DNA from: Micropterix aruncella
Taxonomy: Eukaryota; Arthropoda; Insecta; Lepidoptera; Micropterigidae
Length of the DNA: 64,000 bases
Assembly (NCBI GenBank): GCA_944548615.1
Contig: OX155951.1
Span: 40,154,415 to 40,218,414, forward strand
Direction of reading: 5' to 3'
The translations under genes and the position numbers were made by a program. The notes beneath the pieces were generated by a model. The model worked only from the letters and a program-made list of their open reading frames with translations. It made no database searches and was not told the origin of the DNA. This document shows positions 31,336 to 49,189 of the stretch, one piece after another (position 1 is the stretch's first letter; each line of letters starts with the position of its first letter).

Positions 31336-33129
31336 TTTACGAGATTCTTTCGTAATGATGAAGTAGTACCTTGTGACAATAATAATAAAAATAAAATTGC
31401 TGATTATTTTAATACTTTTTTCACCGACATTGGTAATAACTTGGCTAATGCAACAATGCGCAAATTAAATAGGTCTGAGGATGAGCTGGCAGATTCGTAC
31501 AATAAGGCTAATACGCAACCATCTCTTACGTTTTCACCTACAAACCCCATGGAAATTGACAATATTATCAACAATCTGAAACCAAACAATTCTACCGGTA
31601 CTGATTGCATTACATCCAAAACTCTCAAAAACACCAAATACAGCTTATCTTCGCCACTTTCCTATATTGTAAACTTAAGCATGTCAACAGGAGTTTTCCC
31701 TAACGATCTGAAAATTGCAATTGTATGCCCTATATTCAAAGGCGGAGCGAAGCACGATGTAAGCTGCTACCGACCGATCAGTCTCTTGAGTACAATATCG
31801 AAAATTGTGGAAACGGTAGTAAAGAAACGCATCGTTGCGTTTATCGACGAAAACAATATTTTTTCACCAGCGCAATACGGCTTCAGATCAGGTATGGGTA
31901 CTCAGGACGCAATTGCATTTCTCACAGAAAAAGTAGTGAAAGCGCTTGACGAGGGAGAAAAATGCTTAGCTGTGTTTCTAGATCTTGCGAAAGCATTTGA
32001 TACCGTCTCCCATCGTATTTTATTTGCTAAACTCGAAAACGCTGGAATTCGCAATTTGTCAAAAAAATGGTTGATTAGTTACCTTACTGGCAGGACTCAG
32101 AAGACTAGACTAGGAGAGACGTTAAGTTCTCAAGCCACAATTAAATTTGGCGTTCCACAAGGAAGCGTACTCGGTCCGTTGCTGTTTCTGCTATATATCA
32201 ATGACTTACCTAACGTCGACTTAGAAGGGGGCGAAGCTTTGATGTTTGCAGATGATACTGTGATTATCTTTAAAGGCAAATCATGGCAAGAGGCATATAT
32301 TAAGGCTGAACGCGGTCTTTGCCGAGTAAAGCACTGGCTCGATCACAACCTACTTACTTTGAATATAGCTAAAACAAAACATATGACATTCGCCATCAGT
32401 AACATCAATCGCCTCCAAGGTAGTATGCCAAACCTTCACTTACGCGACTGTGTACATGCTGACTACAATTACCCATATTGTCCATATACGACTATTGAGA
32501 AAGTGAGTAAAATAAAGTACCTTGGAGTTATTGTAGATGATAAGCTCAACTGGAAGGACCACATACAGGGTACTGCATCAAAAGTCCGCCAACTTATTCA
32601 CATATTTAAGGTACTAAGGAGTGTAATCTCAAAACCTTTAATCAAAACCATCTATTACGCTTTAGTCAATAGTATACTATCATATGGGATCCTTGGATGG
32701 GGTGGCGCGTCACTTTCAGCTCTAGATCCCTTAATTAAGGCTCAAAAGTCAATAATAAGGGTAATAAATAAAAAGCCTTTTAGGTTCTCCAGCGACCACT
32801 TATTTAAAGAGTTCCAAGTCCTAGACATACGCCAATTATATGTGAAAGTATCGACAATATTTTATTACACCCACACAGAGCGGCATATGATTAAATCTCA
32901 TACTATCAGAACACGCGCAGTTACAGCCATGCAACATGATGTTCCCCTGATGAAAACTAAATTCGCCCAACGACATTTTTCTTTTCTAGCTGTCCGACTA
33001 CACAATAGAATACATTCGGAATTAAAAGTGAAGTTAGATACCATACGAGGAAGAAAAATTATGACGGAATGGTTGATTGAGCTAGGAAGGAACGAAACGG
33101 AGAAATTAGTTAATTATAGTGCTGTATAA
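31336..33129 (+). CDS. LINE reverse transcriptase (ORF2), partial, open frame
   Basis: The frame is open from the LINE's truncated left edge to the stop at 33127-33129, close to 600 codons. The N-terminal endonuclease is absent. Motifs in order: KIADYFNTFFTDIGNNLA, STGTDCITSKTLKN, YRPISLLSTISKIVE, VFLDLAKAFDTVSH (motif A), FGVPQGSVLGPLLFLLYIND (motif B), MFADDTV (motif C), KYLGVIVDDKLNWKDHI (thumb), YGILGWGGASLSALDPLIKA, and a C-terminus. All RT catalytic aspartates are present, so the domain looks intact and the insertion recent. Any upstream start codon belongs to the lost part of the element; expression would depend on neighbouring DNA. Confidence 0.85.
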   Translation, partial: FTRFFRNDEVVPCDNNNKNKIADYFNTFFTDIGNNLANATMRKLNRSEDELADSYNKANTQPSLTFSPTNPMEIDNIINNLKPNNSTGTDCITSKTLKNTKYSLSSPLSYIVNLSMSTGVFPNDLKIAIVCPIFKGGAKHDVSCYRPISLLSTISKIVETVVKKRIVAFIDENNIFSPAQYGFRSGMGTQDAIAFLTEKVVKALDEGEKCLAVFLDLAKAFDTVSHRILFAKLENAGIRNLSKKWLISYLTGRTQKTRLGETLSSQATIKFGVPQGSVLGPLLFLLYINDLPNVDLEGGEALMFADDTVIIFKGKSWQEAYIKAERGLCRVKHWLDHNLLTLNIAKTKHMTFAISNINRLQGSMPNLHLRDCVHADYNYPYCPYTTIEKVSKIKYLGVIVDDKLNWKDHIQGTASKVRQLIHIFKVLRSVISKPLIKTIYYALVNSILSYGILGWGGASLSALDPLIKAQKSIIRVINKKPFRFSSDHLFKEFQVLDIRQLYVKVSTIFYYTHTERHMIKSHTIRTRAVTAMQHDVPLMKTKFAQRHFSFLAVRLHNRIHSELKVKLDTIRGRKIMTEWLIELGRNETEKLVNYSAV

Positions 33130-33512
33130 GAATACCAACCTACATAAAATTACTGCTTTATGTATATGTATAGATTATATGTATAAATGTATATATATAT
33201 ATATGTGTATGTATATGTGTAGATGTATATGTTTATATGTGTATGTGTATATATGATTATTTAATATTATTATGTATATTATGTTACTAAATTATAAGTA
33301 GGTATATGTAAAATTTGTGTAAATATAGAGCTACCACGTAAAACAATGCTACATTATGTCACACTTACCAACTAAAAAAAAAAAAAGGAAAAAAAGAATA
33401 CATAAAAGTCTACCTTAGTACGGGCATTACTCCAGCAAGGTAGATTTTAATCTTATTAATCTAGTATTATAAATGTGTGTGAAATATTAATAAATAAATA
33501 AATAAATAAATA
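31336..33512 (+). mobile_element. 5'-truncated Jockey-group LINE with 6-bp target duplication
   Basis: AATCTT flanks both ends (31330-31335 and 33513-33518). The body holds most of ORF2, a 3' UTR with TATATG-rich simple sequence, an A-run at 33376-33388 and an (AAAT)n tail at 33488-33512. It splits the minus-strand pseudogene between its LSED and SLHARK parts. Confidence 0.8.
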
Positions 33513-33960
33513 AATCTTCTGAAAGTTGTCCAATAGGAAGCACTTTGCATGCTTTATGATATTTTTTCCATAATAACTCACATAGATTCTGGCAGTTTCC
33601 ATAGCATACCGTCCAATTTTTTCAGCATCTATCAATACACCTACTGAAAGAGCTCGCAGAATCATGTAAAGTCGTTTAATCAAATTTACATCCACTCCTG
33701 TAATTTCATCAGAGCAGCTCGAATTGTAAAAAAAAATCTAGTATTATTAGCATCGTTGGTATTACCACTTACTCGTCGTCGATGACCAATTCTAGCTCTT
33801 CCCGAAAACTATCATGAACCAGAGTTTTCTTTTCTTGTTGTACAGTAGTTATTTCTTTTCTCTAGTTGTTGCTGATCATGTTTAGAAAGAAAGGCTATAG
33901 GAATTATTTAATATCATTTGATATTTCCTATAACATTTCCTTAAACCTTTTCTTTAAAAA

Positions 33961-34751
33961 TGAGTCCTTGTTTCATATTGCTTCTGTCCATCGTTTATTA
34001 AACGAGGGAATGTAACTTTTAAGACTCTTTATAGTATCTCAAGTTATTTTTCTCCTTCAATATATGAAAGTGTTCATTTTTATTTAGAACACTTGAAAAG
34101 AGTCATTAATTGTGATAAAATACAAATTTATACGTAATAAATGAATGACTGTTTATATCCTGCTATAAATTTGTTATATAGAAGTAAATGTTTCAACTCT
34201 TTATTTATAAAAAAAGATAGTGTGTATTTTGTTGATTATATTTGAACATGAAAAAATTATACAGATAACAAAAGTTACCTTAAAACTATAGATAGTAATA
34301 ATCTACATTTGTAACCACAACAGATAGCGGTTTCTCGTTTCCTGATGTTAACCACATTTTTTTCCAATACCTTGGGAATAAGCAAATATTTGAAGCCAAT
34401 TTTTATAAATGTTTATTATGAATATCTAGGCTACAAGACAACATTTAATATAAAGCTTGGGCAAGCGTGAGTAACTGTTAAAAACCTCGATGAAATTAAA
34501 AAAAAAAACAATTTTTTTAAATTTTATTTTTCAATTATTTTCACGTAATCTGAACAATAACATTAAAAACATTTAGCTGTTCTAAAATCTGCAAAAGTTA
34601 GGGTTTTCATAAATATATAGTGGTTTATATCTATTCCTACAATTTTACCGCGAAATAAATTTTTAAATTGATGAAATGAGCAGACATGACATGGCCATCA
34701 AAAAAAATTATAAATTTTATGGTATTGAAAACAATATTTATTTTATATAAT
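33961..34751. other. No gene recognised
   Basis: AT-rich sequence. The first part could hold the decayed N-terminus of the pseudogene at 31090-33960, but I cannot align it. Confidence 0.35.
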
Positions 34752-35469
34752 ACACCCGTGCCCACTTCGTTAAGCGGTAAAACTTTTTACCTGTGATGAA
34801 ATTATGAGTGTGGTTAGGTTAGTACTGAATGCTATGATTTCTTTTCTGACTGCCAAAAGAAGGGTTATATTTTTACTGCATATGTATGTATGTATTGGCA
34901 TGCCAATTTGACTATAATACCGTTATTTATGAGTGTCTTCTTGTGAGTGTCTTATGTGTGAGCGTATTATCTCTTTAACTATTTATGCAGTAAAAGGGAA
35001 ATTATATGCAGTAAAAGGGAAAAATCTTTGTTTTAAACTTTTGAGACGATAAATTTACTTATTTTGATAAGAATTCATAATTGTTGATAATATGACCCAA
35101 CGATTTAAATTATTTTTTAAAATATTAAATACTACTATTTGTGACTTAAATATACAAGTTAGACATATGCTGTCGCTGACTTTTTTGTAGGCATCTACAA
35201 CTTTTCTCTAGAACTTAATCATATATCTCTCATCGTTAAGACAGCGTTAGTTAGAAACGTTTTCGTTCGACCGCTTATTCTCCGACTTACTTTGCAAATC
35301 CGACTACCACGAAAAAGTTTTTTCAACTTTCGAATTAATATATAGCCCATGACACTTTAAAATAACGTGGCTTTCTATTGGTAAAAGAATTTTTTAAATC
35401 GGTTCAGTAGATCCAGAGATTACTTCCTACAACATCACAAACTTTACCTCTTTATAATATTAGTATAGA
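34752..35469 (-). mobile_element. Non-autonomous Helitron, family B, 718 bp
   Basis: On the minus strand it starts TCTATACTAATATTATAAAG after an A, as Helitrons do, and follows the 40299-41044 copy to CGAAGTGGGCACGGGT. The final CAGCTAG is replaced (GTATTATA), so the last bases are mutated or lost. The body includes the CGATTTAAAAAATTCTTTTA block and repeated TGCAGTAAAAGGGAAA. No coding capacity. Confidence 0.8.
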
Positions 35470-36046
35470 TAAAATGCCCACATTATAGGTAAGTTTAATC
35501 GTTAAGCTATTATATAAAATTAAAAATGTATGTCAGTTGCGACATTGGTAAAAACCTATTTTGGCCTGCACTTGTTCTACCATTATCCAAAGTGCGCCGC
35601 CTGCGGATGGAGATAGAAGACCGCGAACGCAAAAAGGGTATTTATAGCCACAACCACGACGTAGCAATTTTATCCCATTTTTTAAGGGAATTGTTTGTAA
35701 AAAAATAGCCTCTGACAGTGTTCTATGCAATGCTAAATATAAATGTTTGAAAAAGGTGTCATTCGTAAATTTGATTATTGGCATACATTTGGCATTATTC
35801 CGTTCTGTCAACTGTGTGCTACGGCGAGAGATGATTAATATCTTAAAAGACTGAAATAGTAATTTTGTGATGAGAAATGATTAATCTCTTTTACAGCGCC
35901 TTAAAAAAAAGATTACTTTTATGAAAGAGCATGTTTTTGTTGATTTTTTAAATATGTAACGGAGAGTCCTGCTTAAGTTGATTATTTTTTAGACTTTTTG
36001 TATGTTCCAAAAAATAAAACTTTTTTTTTAACAAAAAATATTTATT
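35470..36046. other. No gene recognised
   Basis: Overlapping opposite-strand frames at 35526-35811 show no family motif. Confidence 0.35.
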
Positions 36047-37625
36047 TAGTAGTATTCAGTATTCAGTATTCAATTTATTCATTCAGAATATACAATAAAA
36101 GCATGAATTATGAATTAAATCTAATTATCGCATATTAGAATTCGTCAGTTTAAATGTAGATATAAAACGATTAAAGCATAAATATTAATTCGACAATAGT
36201 GTTGACTAAAGTCGGCTTTACACGGCAGACAAATAAAATTAAAAATTAAAAATTGAAACGAATTCATGTACATGAGTAGGTATACATATAAAATAGATAA
36301 TTATTATGAGAATATTCATAGTCATCAAGCACTTTATACAAAAAATAATCCCACAATAGGGAGTATCAAAACAAAATTGGAAAAACAACGTATGTATATG
36401 ATCAGGTATGTTATATTACCATTGTAATCTACATATTAAATATTAAATTCATAATATTATTATTAAACAATAAGAACTAAAATGAGGTACCTGAAAGTTA
36501 CATATTAATGTTATTCCCATTTGAAAGAATTGGCATGCTCAAAAAAATCACCCAGCTTATAGAAAACATGTGTGGATTGTAGCTTTTGTTTAATAAATCT
36601 TTTAAACGCCTTTGTTTCCATTTTTCTTGTTAAGAGTGGTGGTAGCTGGTTAAAGAGCTTATAGCTCAAATATCCAAAGGACTTTTGTGTCTGCGTAAGG
36701 CGTACTTTAGGCAGGATAACGTCATCACGTCTGCGTGTATTGTGGGAGTGCATATTCCCGTTTACCTCTTGTTCGTCAATATATGATTTAGCATATAGCA
36801 ATGTAAAATATATTGAGACGTAAAAGTCAGTATTTTGTACTTAAGAAAAAATGGTTCGCAGTGCGTGTCACGGGATACTCCTGCAATTGCTCTTAGTGCA
36901 CTTTTCTGTAAAATGAAAACCCTAGAACTGTCTGTGGCATTCCCCCATATCAGTATACCATAAGTCATTTTAGAATGGAAACAGGCATGATACGCAGTTA
37001 TTGCAGCGATTTCACCAGCTATGAATTTAATCTTTTTTATCGCATATATTGCCGAAGAAAGCGCACTACACAGTTCATTAATATGGATGTTCCAGCTAAG
37101 ATGATGATCGATCATGATACCTAGGAACTTTGTCGATTTGCTTAATTCTAGAGTACTGTTGTCTAGGGTTATATTAAATGGTATAGCAGACAATTTATAT
37201 TTTGAGGAGAAGTGCATAGTTACGGTTTTTTTTGCATTAAGCAAGAGATTATTCTCTGTGAACCATAAACTTGCTAGGTTTAACGCATGATTGGCATTGG
37301 TCATTAGGTCGTTAAGATTGTTATCGTGAAACAGGAAACTTGTATCATCCGCATAGAGTAAGGTTTTGGTGTAGGCTGGCAAGCAATTGCCTATATCATT
37401 AATAAAAAATAAAAATAATAATGGACCAAAAATCGATCCCTGGGGAACTCCGCAGGATATCGGTTGAGGTGTAGATCTAAATCCATCTATTTCTACTACC
37501 TGTGACCTGCCTGTTAAGTAGGATTTCATAATATTATTGGCTTTGCCCCGAATCCCATATCTGTTTAATTTATTGAGCAGTATTTCGTGGTCAACCGAAT
37601 CAAACGCTTTGGATAGATAGTGTTT
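36047..37625 (-). mobile_element. 5'-truncated Jockey-group LINE (J family), copy 2
   Basis: The element carries the C-terminal half of ORF2, a 3' UTR nearly identical to 9661-10312, and a heptamer tail (ACTGAAT)n at 36050-36070. The 5' boundary is near 37620, inside RT motif A. No target duplication was identified. Confidence 0.8.
36511..37625 (-). pseudogene. LINE reverse transcriptase (J family), C-terminal half, frameshifted
   Basis: From the truncated edge: SKAFDSVDHEILLNKLNRYG (motif A tail), GVPQGSIFGPLLFLFFINDI (motif B), LLYADDTSFLF (motif C), STKFLGIMIDHHLSWNIHI (thumb), YGILIWGNA and QKSALRAIAGVSRD. A small deletion at about 36800 (relative to QYILQCLLYAK in the 10.8-kb copy) shifts the frame. 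The rest, EQEVNGNMHSHNTRRRDD through FKRFIKQKL to the stop at 36511, is read in another frame. Confidence 0.8.
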
Positions 37626-38510
<885 letters not shown>

Positions 38511-39515
38511 TATATATAAAATTCTCGTGTCACAATGTTCGTTCCCGTACTCCTCCGAAACGGCTTGACCGATTCTCATGAAATTTTGTGAGCATATTGA
38601 GTAGGTCTGAGAATCGGCCAACATCTATTTTTCATACCCCTTAGTGATAAGGGTTGTCCACCCTAAACATTTTTCTTTAATTTTTAGACATTTTTTTTAT
38701 TTCTTTATTTTTTTTATTATGTCGCATTAAAAAATACATACAACCCTAAATTTTTACCCTTTTATCACCAACCCTTATTTTTTAATAGCCATTTTAGTAA
38801 TTTAATCATTTTTCATCCCCGGTCGATAACTGATCAATCGTCATTTAATTAGTTATCCCCGCCAGTTGTCTACAGGTGTCACTTCTCACCCAGTAAACAG
38901 CACGGAGTAGGGATGAGAACGAAGACGGTCTCCTGTTTCTCTCACACAATAAGACTTCTCTCACTCCCTACACAGTTGTCGGCCATCATTATTGTTTATG
39001 CATCAAGTGTAGTAGTAACGTTGACAATTATTATTTTGCTATCTCAGTGTAACTCTCATATTAACTATTAATCATTCCTATTTTATTAATAATAATAAAA
39101 TTATCAATTTAGAGTGTATTTTGCACGATTAGTTAATCAAGTGATTTTCATAACCTCAAAAGTACTCAACACGTGGCACGAGCTTCCACCAACAACGGCT
39201 TTTGTGTTGTAAGTATATATTTTTTTAATTAAATCGAAAATGTTGTTGGAAACGCTCAAAAAAGATTCGGTGGAATTTAATTTTTATTAAAATTGGGCAA
39301 ACTTTTTTTTGTATTCATTTTTTTTTTACCATTTCTAACCATATATATATTTTCGATATGATTATGAAAAATAAAATTTTTCTCTTTTGTAAAACAGTCT
39401 AATGTTTACATGAATATGTAAATGAATGTGTGTACAACCAAATATTAAATACATTATAACTAGGGCCAAGATTTTTGCCGTGATTTCATTTTAACATTTT
39501 ACAATTAATGCTCTT

Positions 39516-39776
39516 AAGGTGACGCTATTGGCTAAATCAAATTCAACTTTCTTTTGAGACAGGCGAGAGGTGAGATGAAGCGGGGTACGATTACGGTAGG
39601 GGTATTTTTTAGCGCCCTCTATGAGTACACGGTTATAACTACTTGATTGCGCGCGACCACCGCGTAAAATTAGCGCTGTCGTCGCTCACGGCCCCATAGC
39701 GACATGTGACGTCGCCATTGGGACATGCGCTCGCAACCTAAGGTCGCGGTCGGCGCCGCTGTGGAAGCAGTTTTAA
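39516..39776. other. Unexplained GC-rich segment inside compound Helitron
   Basis: About 260 bp, richer in GC than its surroundings, lies between family-A and family-B Helitron text. It is absent from the related Helitron at 60-62 kb and repeated only in the inverted copy (42787-43045). Helitrons are known to pick up host DNA. Whether this is captured sequence cannot be told from the window. Confidence 0.45.
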
Positions 39777-40298
39777 TCTATACTAATATTATAAAGAGGT
39801 AAAGTTTGTGACGTTGTAGGAAGTAATCTCTGGATTTACTGAACCGATTTTGAAAATTCTTTTACCAATAGAAAGCCACGTTATTTGTGAGTGTCATAGG
39901 CTATATATTAATCCGAAAAATGTAAAGACTTTTTAGTGGTAGTAGGATTTCCAAAGTAAGTCGGAAAAAACGGTCGAACGAAAATGTTTCTAACTAACCT
40001 TAACGATGAGAGATATATGATTAAGTTCTAGAAGAAAGGTGTAGAGCTTGATAATGCCTACAAAAAAGTCAGCGACAGCATATATGTAACTTTTATATTT
40101 AAGTCACAAAAAGTAGTTTTTCAAATTAAAAAAAATAATTTAAATCGTTAGGTCATGTTTATTGGTCATATTATCAACAATTATGAATTATTATCAAAAT
40201 AAGTAAAAGTGTTTAAAACAAAACACTTTTTCCTTTTACTGCATAAATAGTTAAAGAGATAATACGACATAGGTATGGAACCGCGACCGTGTCGTCTA

Positions 40299-42228
<1,930 letters not shown>

Positions 42229-42445
42229 TATATATATATATATATNNNNNNNNNNNNNNNNNNNNNNNNNNNNNNNNNNNNNNNNNNNNNNNNNNNNNNN
42301 NNNNNNNNNNNNNNNNNNNNNNNNNNNNNNNNNNNNNNNNNNNNNNNNNNNNNNNNNNNNNNNNNNNNNNNNNNNNNNNNNNNNNNNNNNNNNNNNNNNN
42401 NNNNNNNNNNNNNNNNNNNNNNNNNNNNNNNNNNNNNNNNNNNNN
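42229..42445. other. (TA)n start running into an assembly gap of 200 N
   Basis: TATATA text at 42229-42245 is followed by exactly 200 N (42246-42445), the round number used for unsized scaffold gaps. Real distance unknown. Confidence 0.95.
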
Positions 42446-44053
42446 TACTTTTTGTGACTTAAATATAAAAGTTACATATATGCTGTCGCTGACTTTTTTG
42501 TAGGCATTATCAAGCTCTACACCTTTCTTCTAGAACTTAATCATATATCTCTCATCGTTAAGGTTAGTTAGAAACATTTTCGTTCGACCGTTTTTTCCGA
42601 CTTACTTTGGAAATCCTACTACCACTAAAAAGTCTTTACATTTTTCGGATTAATATATAGCCTATGACACTCACAAATAACGTGGCTTTCTATTGGTAAA
42701 AGAATTTTCAAAATCGGTTCAGTAAATCCAGAGATTACTTCCTACAACGTCACAAACTTTACCTCTTTATAATATTAGTATAGATTAAAACTGCTTCCAC
42801 AGCGGCGCCGACCGCGACCTTAGGTTGCGAGCGCATGTCCCAATGGCGACGTCACATGTCGCTATGGGGCCGTGAGCGACGACAGCGCTAATTTTACGCG
42901 GTGGTCGCGCGCAATCAAGTAGTTATAACCGTGTACTCATAGAGGGCGCTAAAAAATACCCCTACCGTAATCGTACCCCGCTTCATCTCACCTCTCGCCT
43001 GTCTCAAAAGAAAGTTGAATTTGATTTAGCCAATAGCGTCACCTTAAGAGCATTAATTGTAAAATGTTAAAATGAAATCACGGCAAAAATCTTGGCCCTA
43101 GTTATAATGTATTTAATATTTGGTTGTACACACATTCATTTACATATTCATGTAAACATTAGACTGTTTTACAAAAGAGAAAAATTTTATTTTTCATAAT
43201 CATATCGAAAATATATATATGGTTAGAAATGGTAAAAAAAATGAATACAAAAAAAAGTTTGCCCAATTTTAATAAAAATTAAATTCCACCGAATCTTTTT
43301 TGACCGTTTCCAACAACATTTTCGATTTAATTAAAAAAATATATACTTACAACACAAAAGCCGTTGTTGGTGGAAGCTCGTGCCACGTGTTGAGTACTTT
43401 TGAGGTTATGAAAATCACTTGATTAACTAATCGTGCAAAATACACTCTAAATTGATAATTTTATTATTATTAATAAAATAGGAATGATTAAGAGTTAATA
43501 TGAGAGTTACACTGAGATAGCAAAATAATAATTGTCAACGTTACTACTACACTTGATGCATAAACAATAATGATGGCCGACAACTGTGTAGGGAGTGAGA
43601 GAAGTCTTTATTGTGTGAGAGAAACAGGAGACCGGCTTCGTTCTCATCCCTACTCCGTGCTGTTTACTGGGTGAGAAGTGACACCTGTAGACAACTGGCG
43701 GGGATAACTAATTAAATGACGATTGATCAGTTATCGACCGGGGATGAAAAATGATTAAATTACTAAAATGGCTATTAAAAAATAAGGGTTGGTGATAAAA
43801 GGGTAAAAATTTAGGGTTGTATGTATTTTTTAATGCGACATGATAAAAAAAATAAAGAAATTAAAAAAAATGTCTAAAAATTAAAGAAAAATGTTTAGGG
43901 TGGACAACCCTTATCACTAAGGGGTATGAAAAATAGATGTTGGCCGATTCTCAGACCTACTCAATATGCTCACAAAATTTCATGAGAATCGGTCAAGCCG
44001 TTTCGGAGGAGTACGGGAACGAACATTGTGACACGAGAATTTTATATATAAGA
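42446..44053 (-). mobile_element. Inverted near-identical copy of the compound Helitron
   Basis: Read on the minus strand from 44053, this is 38508-40115 over 1608 bp with only a handful of single-base differences by eye (for example AAGACGG versus AAGCCGG near 43630). It includes the family-A 5' end, the 260-bp GC-rich block and the first part of family B. It is cut by the N gap at 42445. It is either a real inverted duplication or an assembly artefact. Confidence 0.85.
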
Positions 44054-44097
44054 TTTTATTATTTTGTGGGTAACTGTCCGAAGACTTTTTCACAGTA

Positions 44098-46688
<2,591 letters not shown>

Positions 46689-46806
46689 AGCCTATTTTAG
46701 CAGATTTATTCCCTATTATAGCTAACGACCCATCAACCAAAGGTTTATTAGATATACCACCAATTTTATCATTTCGAAAACCTCCTAATTTAAAATCAAT
46801 ACTTAA

Positions 46807-47130
46807 CCCGACAAATGAAAAGCGTCCTTTTGGGGATGCAAGTTTTAATACACTGGAATGACAGGCGTCCACTTGGTCCAGTAATGACGACACGATGGAG
46901 GCCGTGTGCAAATTTGTAATTTGTCGCCATTATTATCTTAATTAATTTACGAGATAAGGTTATAATGTTTTATATGTCAAATTTCAATGCGATCATTTTA
47001 CAGTTCTTCTTTTTATGATCCGTATAGTGGTTTACAAGTTATGGTCGTTTTTATCAAGGTCGTCGATTTTGCGCGCGAAAAGGTCGCGCGCGAATGGGAC
47101 AGCTGAATTTTTATTCCGCGAGGAGAGGGG
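46807..47130. mobile_element. TTAA-flanked element, family C, 324 bp
   Basis: TTAA lies at 46803-46806 and 47131-47134, and the left Penelope arm has a single TTAA at the same place (45695-45698), a direct empty-site comparison. Ends are CCCGACAAATG and, inverted, CCCCTCTCCTC, so only CCC is shared. A CGCGCGAAAAGGTCGCGCGC palindrome lies near 47075. It is piggyBac-like by target and terminal C-run only. Confidence 0.7.
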
Positions 47131-47584
47131 TTAATAAAAATAATCGAAATTATCTTAGTAATAACAAAAATTTGGGCCTACAGCCTTGTGGTCGATCACG
47201 TTGTAAAACATGTCCTTTATTAGATCGAAGCATTTATTTTACTAGTCCTAACACTCCCAACAGTTACAGAGTTCCTTTTAATAGTAGTTGCATTTCAAAA
47301 AATATTGTATATCAATTACTTTGCCAGACCTGCAATGCATTTTATATTGGGGAAACAACTACACCTCTTAGCATTAGGTTAAATAATCACAGGGCCAGCG
47401 TAGGCAATGAAAGTCAACTTCCAATAGCATTGCATGCTAAGGCACACTTTTGATAATTGTTTTAAAGTAAAAATTATTAAGTGCCTTGGCGATAACCCTA
47501 AAGAAAGAGACGTTAAATCTTGGGAGTTGGCTTTTATAAATATTTTAGGCGCTTGCAAGGGTCCCGGTCTGAATAGGCAAAATT
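47131..47584 (+). pseudogene. Penelope-like GIY-YIG endonuclease, second copy, frameshifted
   Basis: This copy keeps the linker-nuclease junction in frame (NNRNYLSNNKNLGLQPCGRS), the Cys motif and the FYIGETTTPLSIRLNNHR core. It then shifts frame at about 47447, where eight bases present in the left arm are missing. The remaining C-terminal text (KIIKCLGDN..., SWELAFINILGACKGPGL) continues in another frame to about 47584. The RT part is limited to a C-terminal stub upstream of the TTAA insert. Confidence 0.8.
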
Positions 47585-48126
47585 AATACAGTAATTATAT
47601 TTGTTCAGACATATTCATTAAAAGCTTATTAATATTTTTCATTTAAAAATCATTATTAATAATGTTTTTCAAGGTCGGTTATAGTGTATTTATAACGATA
47701 TTGCAAAATATTATTAACCCATTTCTCTATGTTCAGTTTTTTTTAAATTTAAATTTTGAAAAAATTGTTCTATCAGAAATGTCATAGAGATGAATACGAC
47801 TAGTGTCGAAATATTCTCAGTCATATAATTTCTTCTAAAATAAGTTACTAACATCCATTTCTGTTACAGAAACCATCCTCCTATACTTATTACATCCAAG
47901 GGCATACAGTAATTCGGCTGCTAAGAACATCAAGTAACTAAGAACATCATAAGTTATCAATTGCGGAAACAGGTACTGCTGCCCTAAGTATTTAAAGAGG
48001 ACATTAACTATCGTTTAAATGTTTCTGGTCCACCAGGACCCCAGATAAGTAACTTTTCATGAATCTAATTTTATATATTATTGAAAATAATTTTAAAAAA
48101 TTTACACCCTTAAAATATCAATATAT

Positions 48127-49189
<1,063 letters not shown>

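Larger units (their letters stand above)
31090..33960 (-). pseudogene. Uncharacterised arthropod repeat-associated protein, split by a LINE
   Basis: Minus-strand segments in order: FREELELVIDDE (about 33800), RRRVSGNTNDANNTRFFFTI (33740), EITGVDVNLIKRLYMILRAL then IDAEKIGRYAMETARIYVSY (33700-33580), VLPIGQLSED (33530), then across the LINE SLHARKHSRSATNKNVFHTL and LYTSDPYITSIRKPYSKNVK (31310-31150). I recall this pattern (GNTNDGNTAR, ITG...LIKR, PIGQLSEEAQEARNK, LLxSSDPYI) from a multicopy predicted protein of aphids and moths with no known function, probably transposon-borne. The segment between YVSYYG and VLPIG is deleted or scrambled and several frameshifts occur, so it is dead. The function is not known. 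Confidence 0.55.
46690..48087 (+). mobile_element. Penelope-like element, right (inverted) arm
   Basis: Plus-strand copy starting inside the RT C-terminal region (PILADLF) and running through nuclease and 3' UTR to 48087, mirroring 45811-44735. It contains a 324-bp TTAA-flanked insert. Its own lesion is an 8-base deletion after the HAKAH codons (about 47447). Confidence 0.85.
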
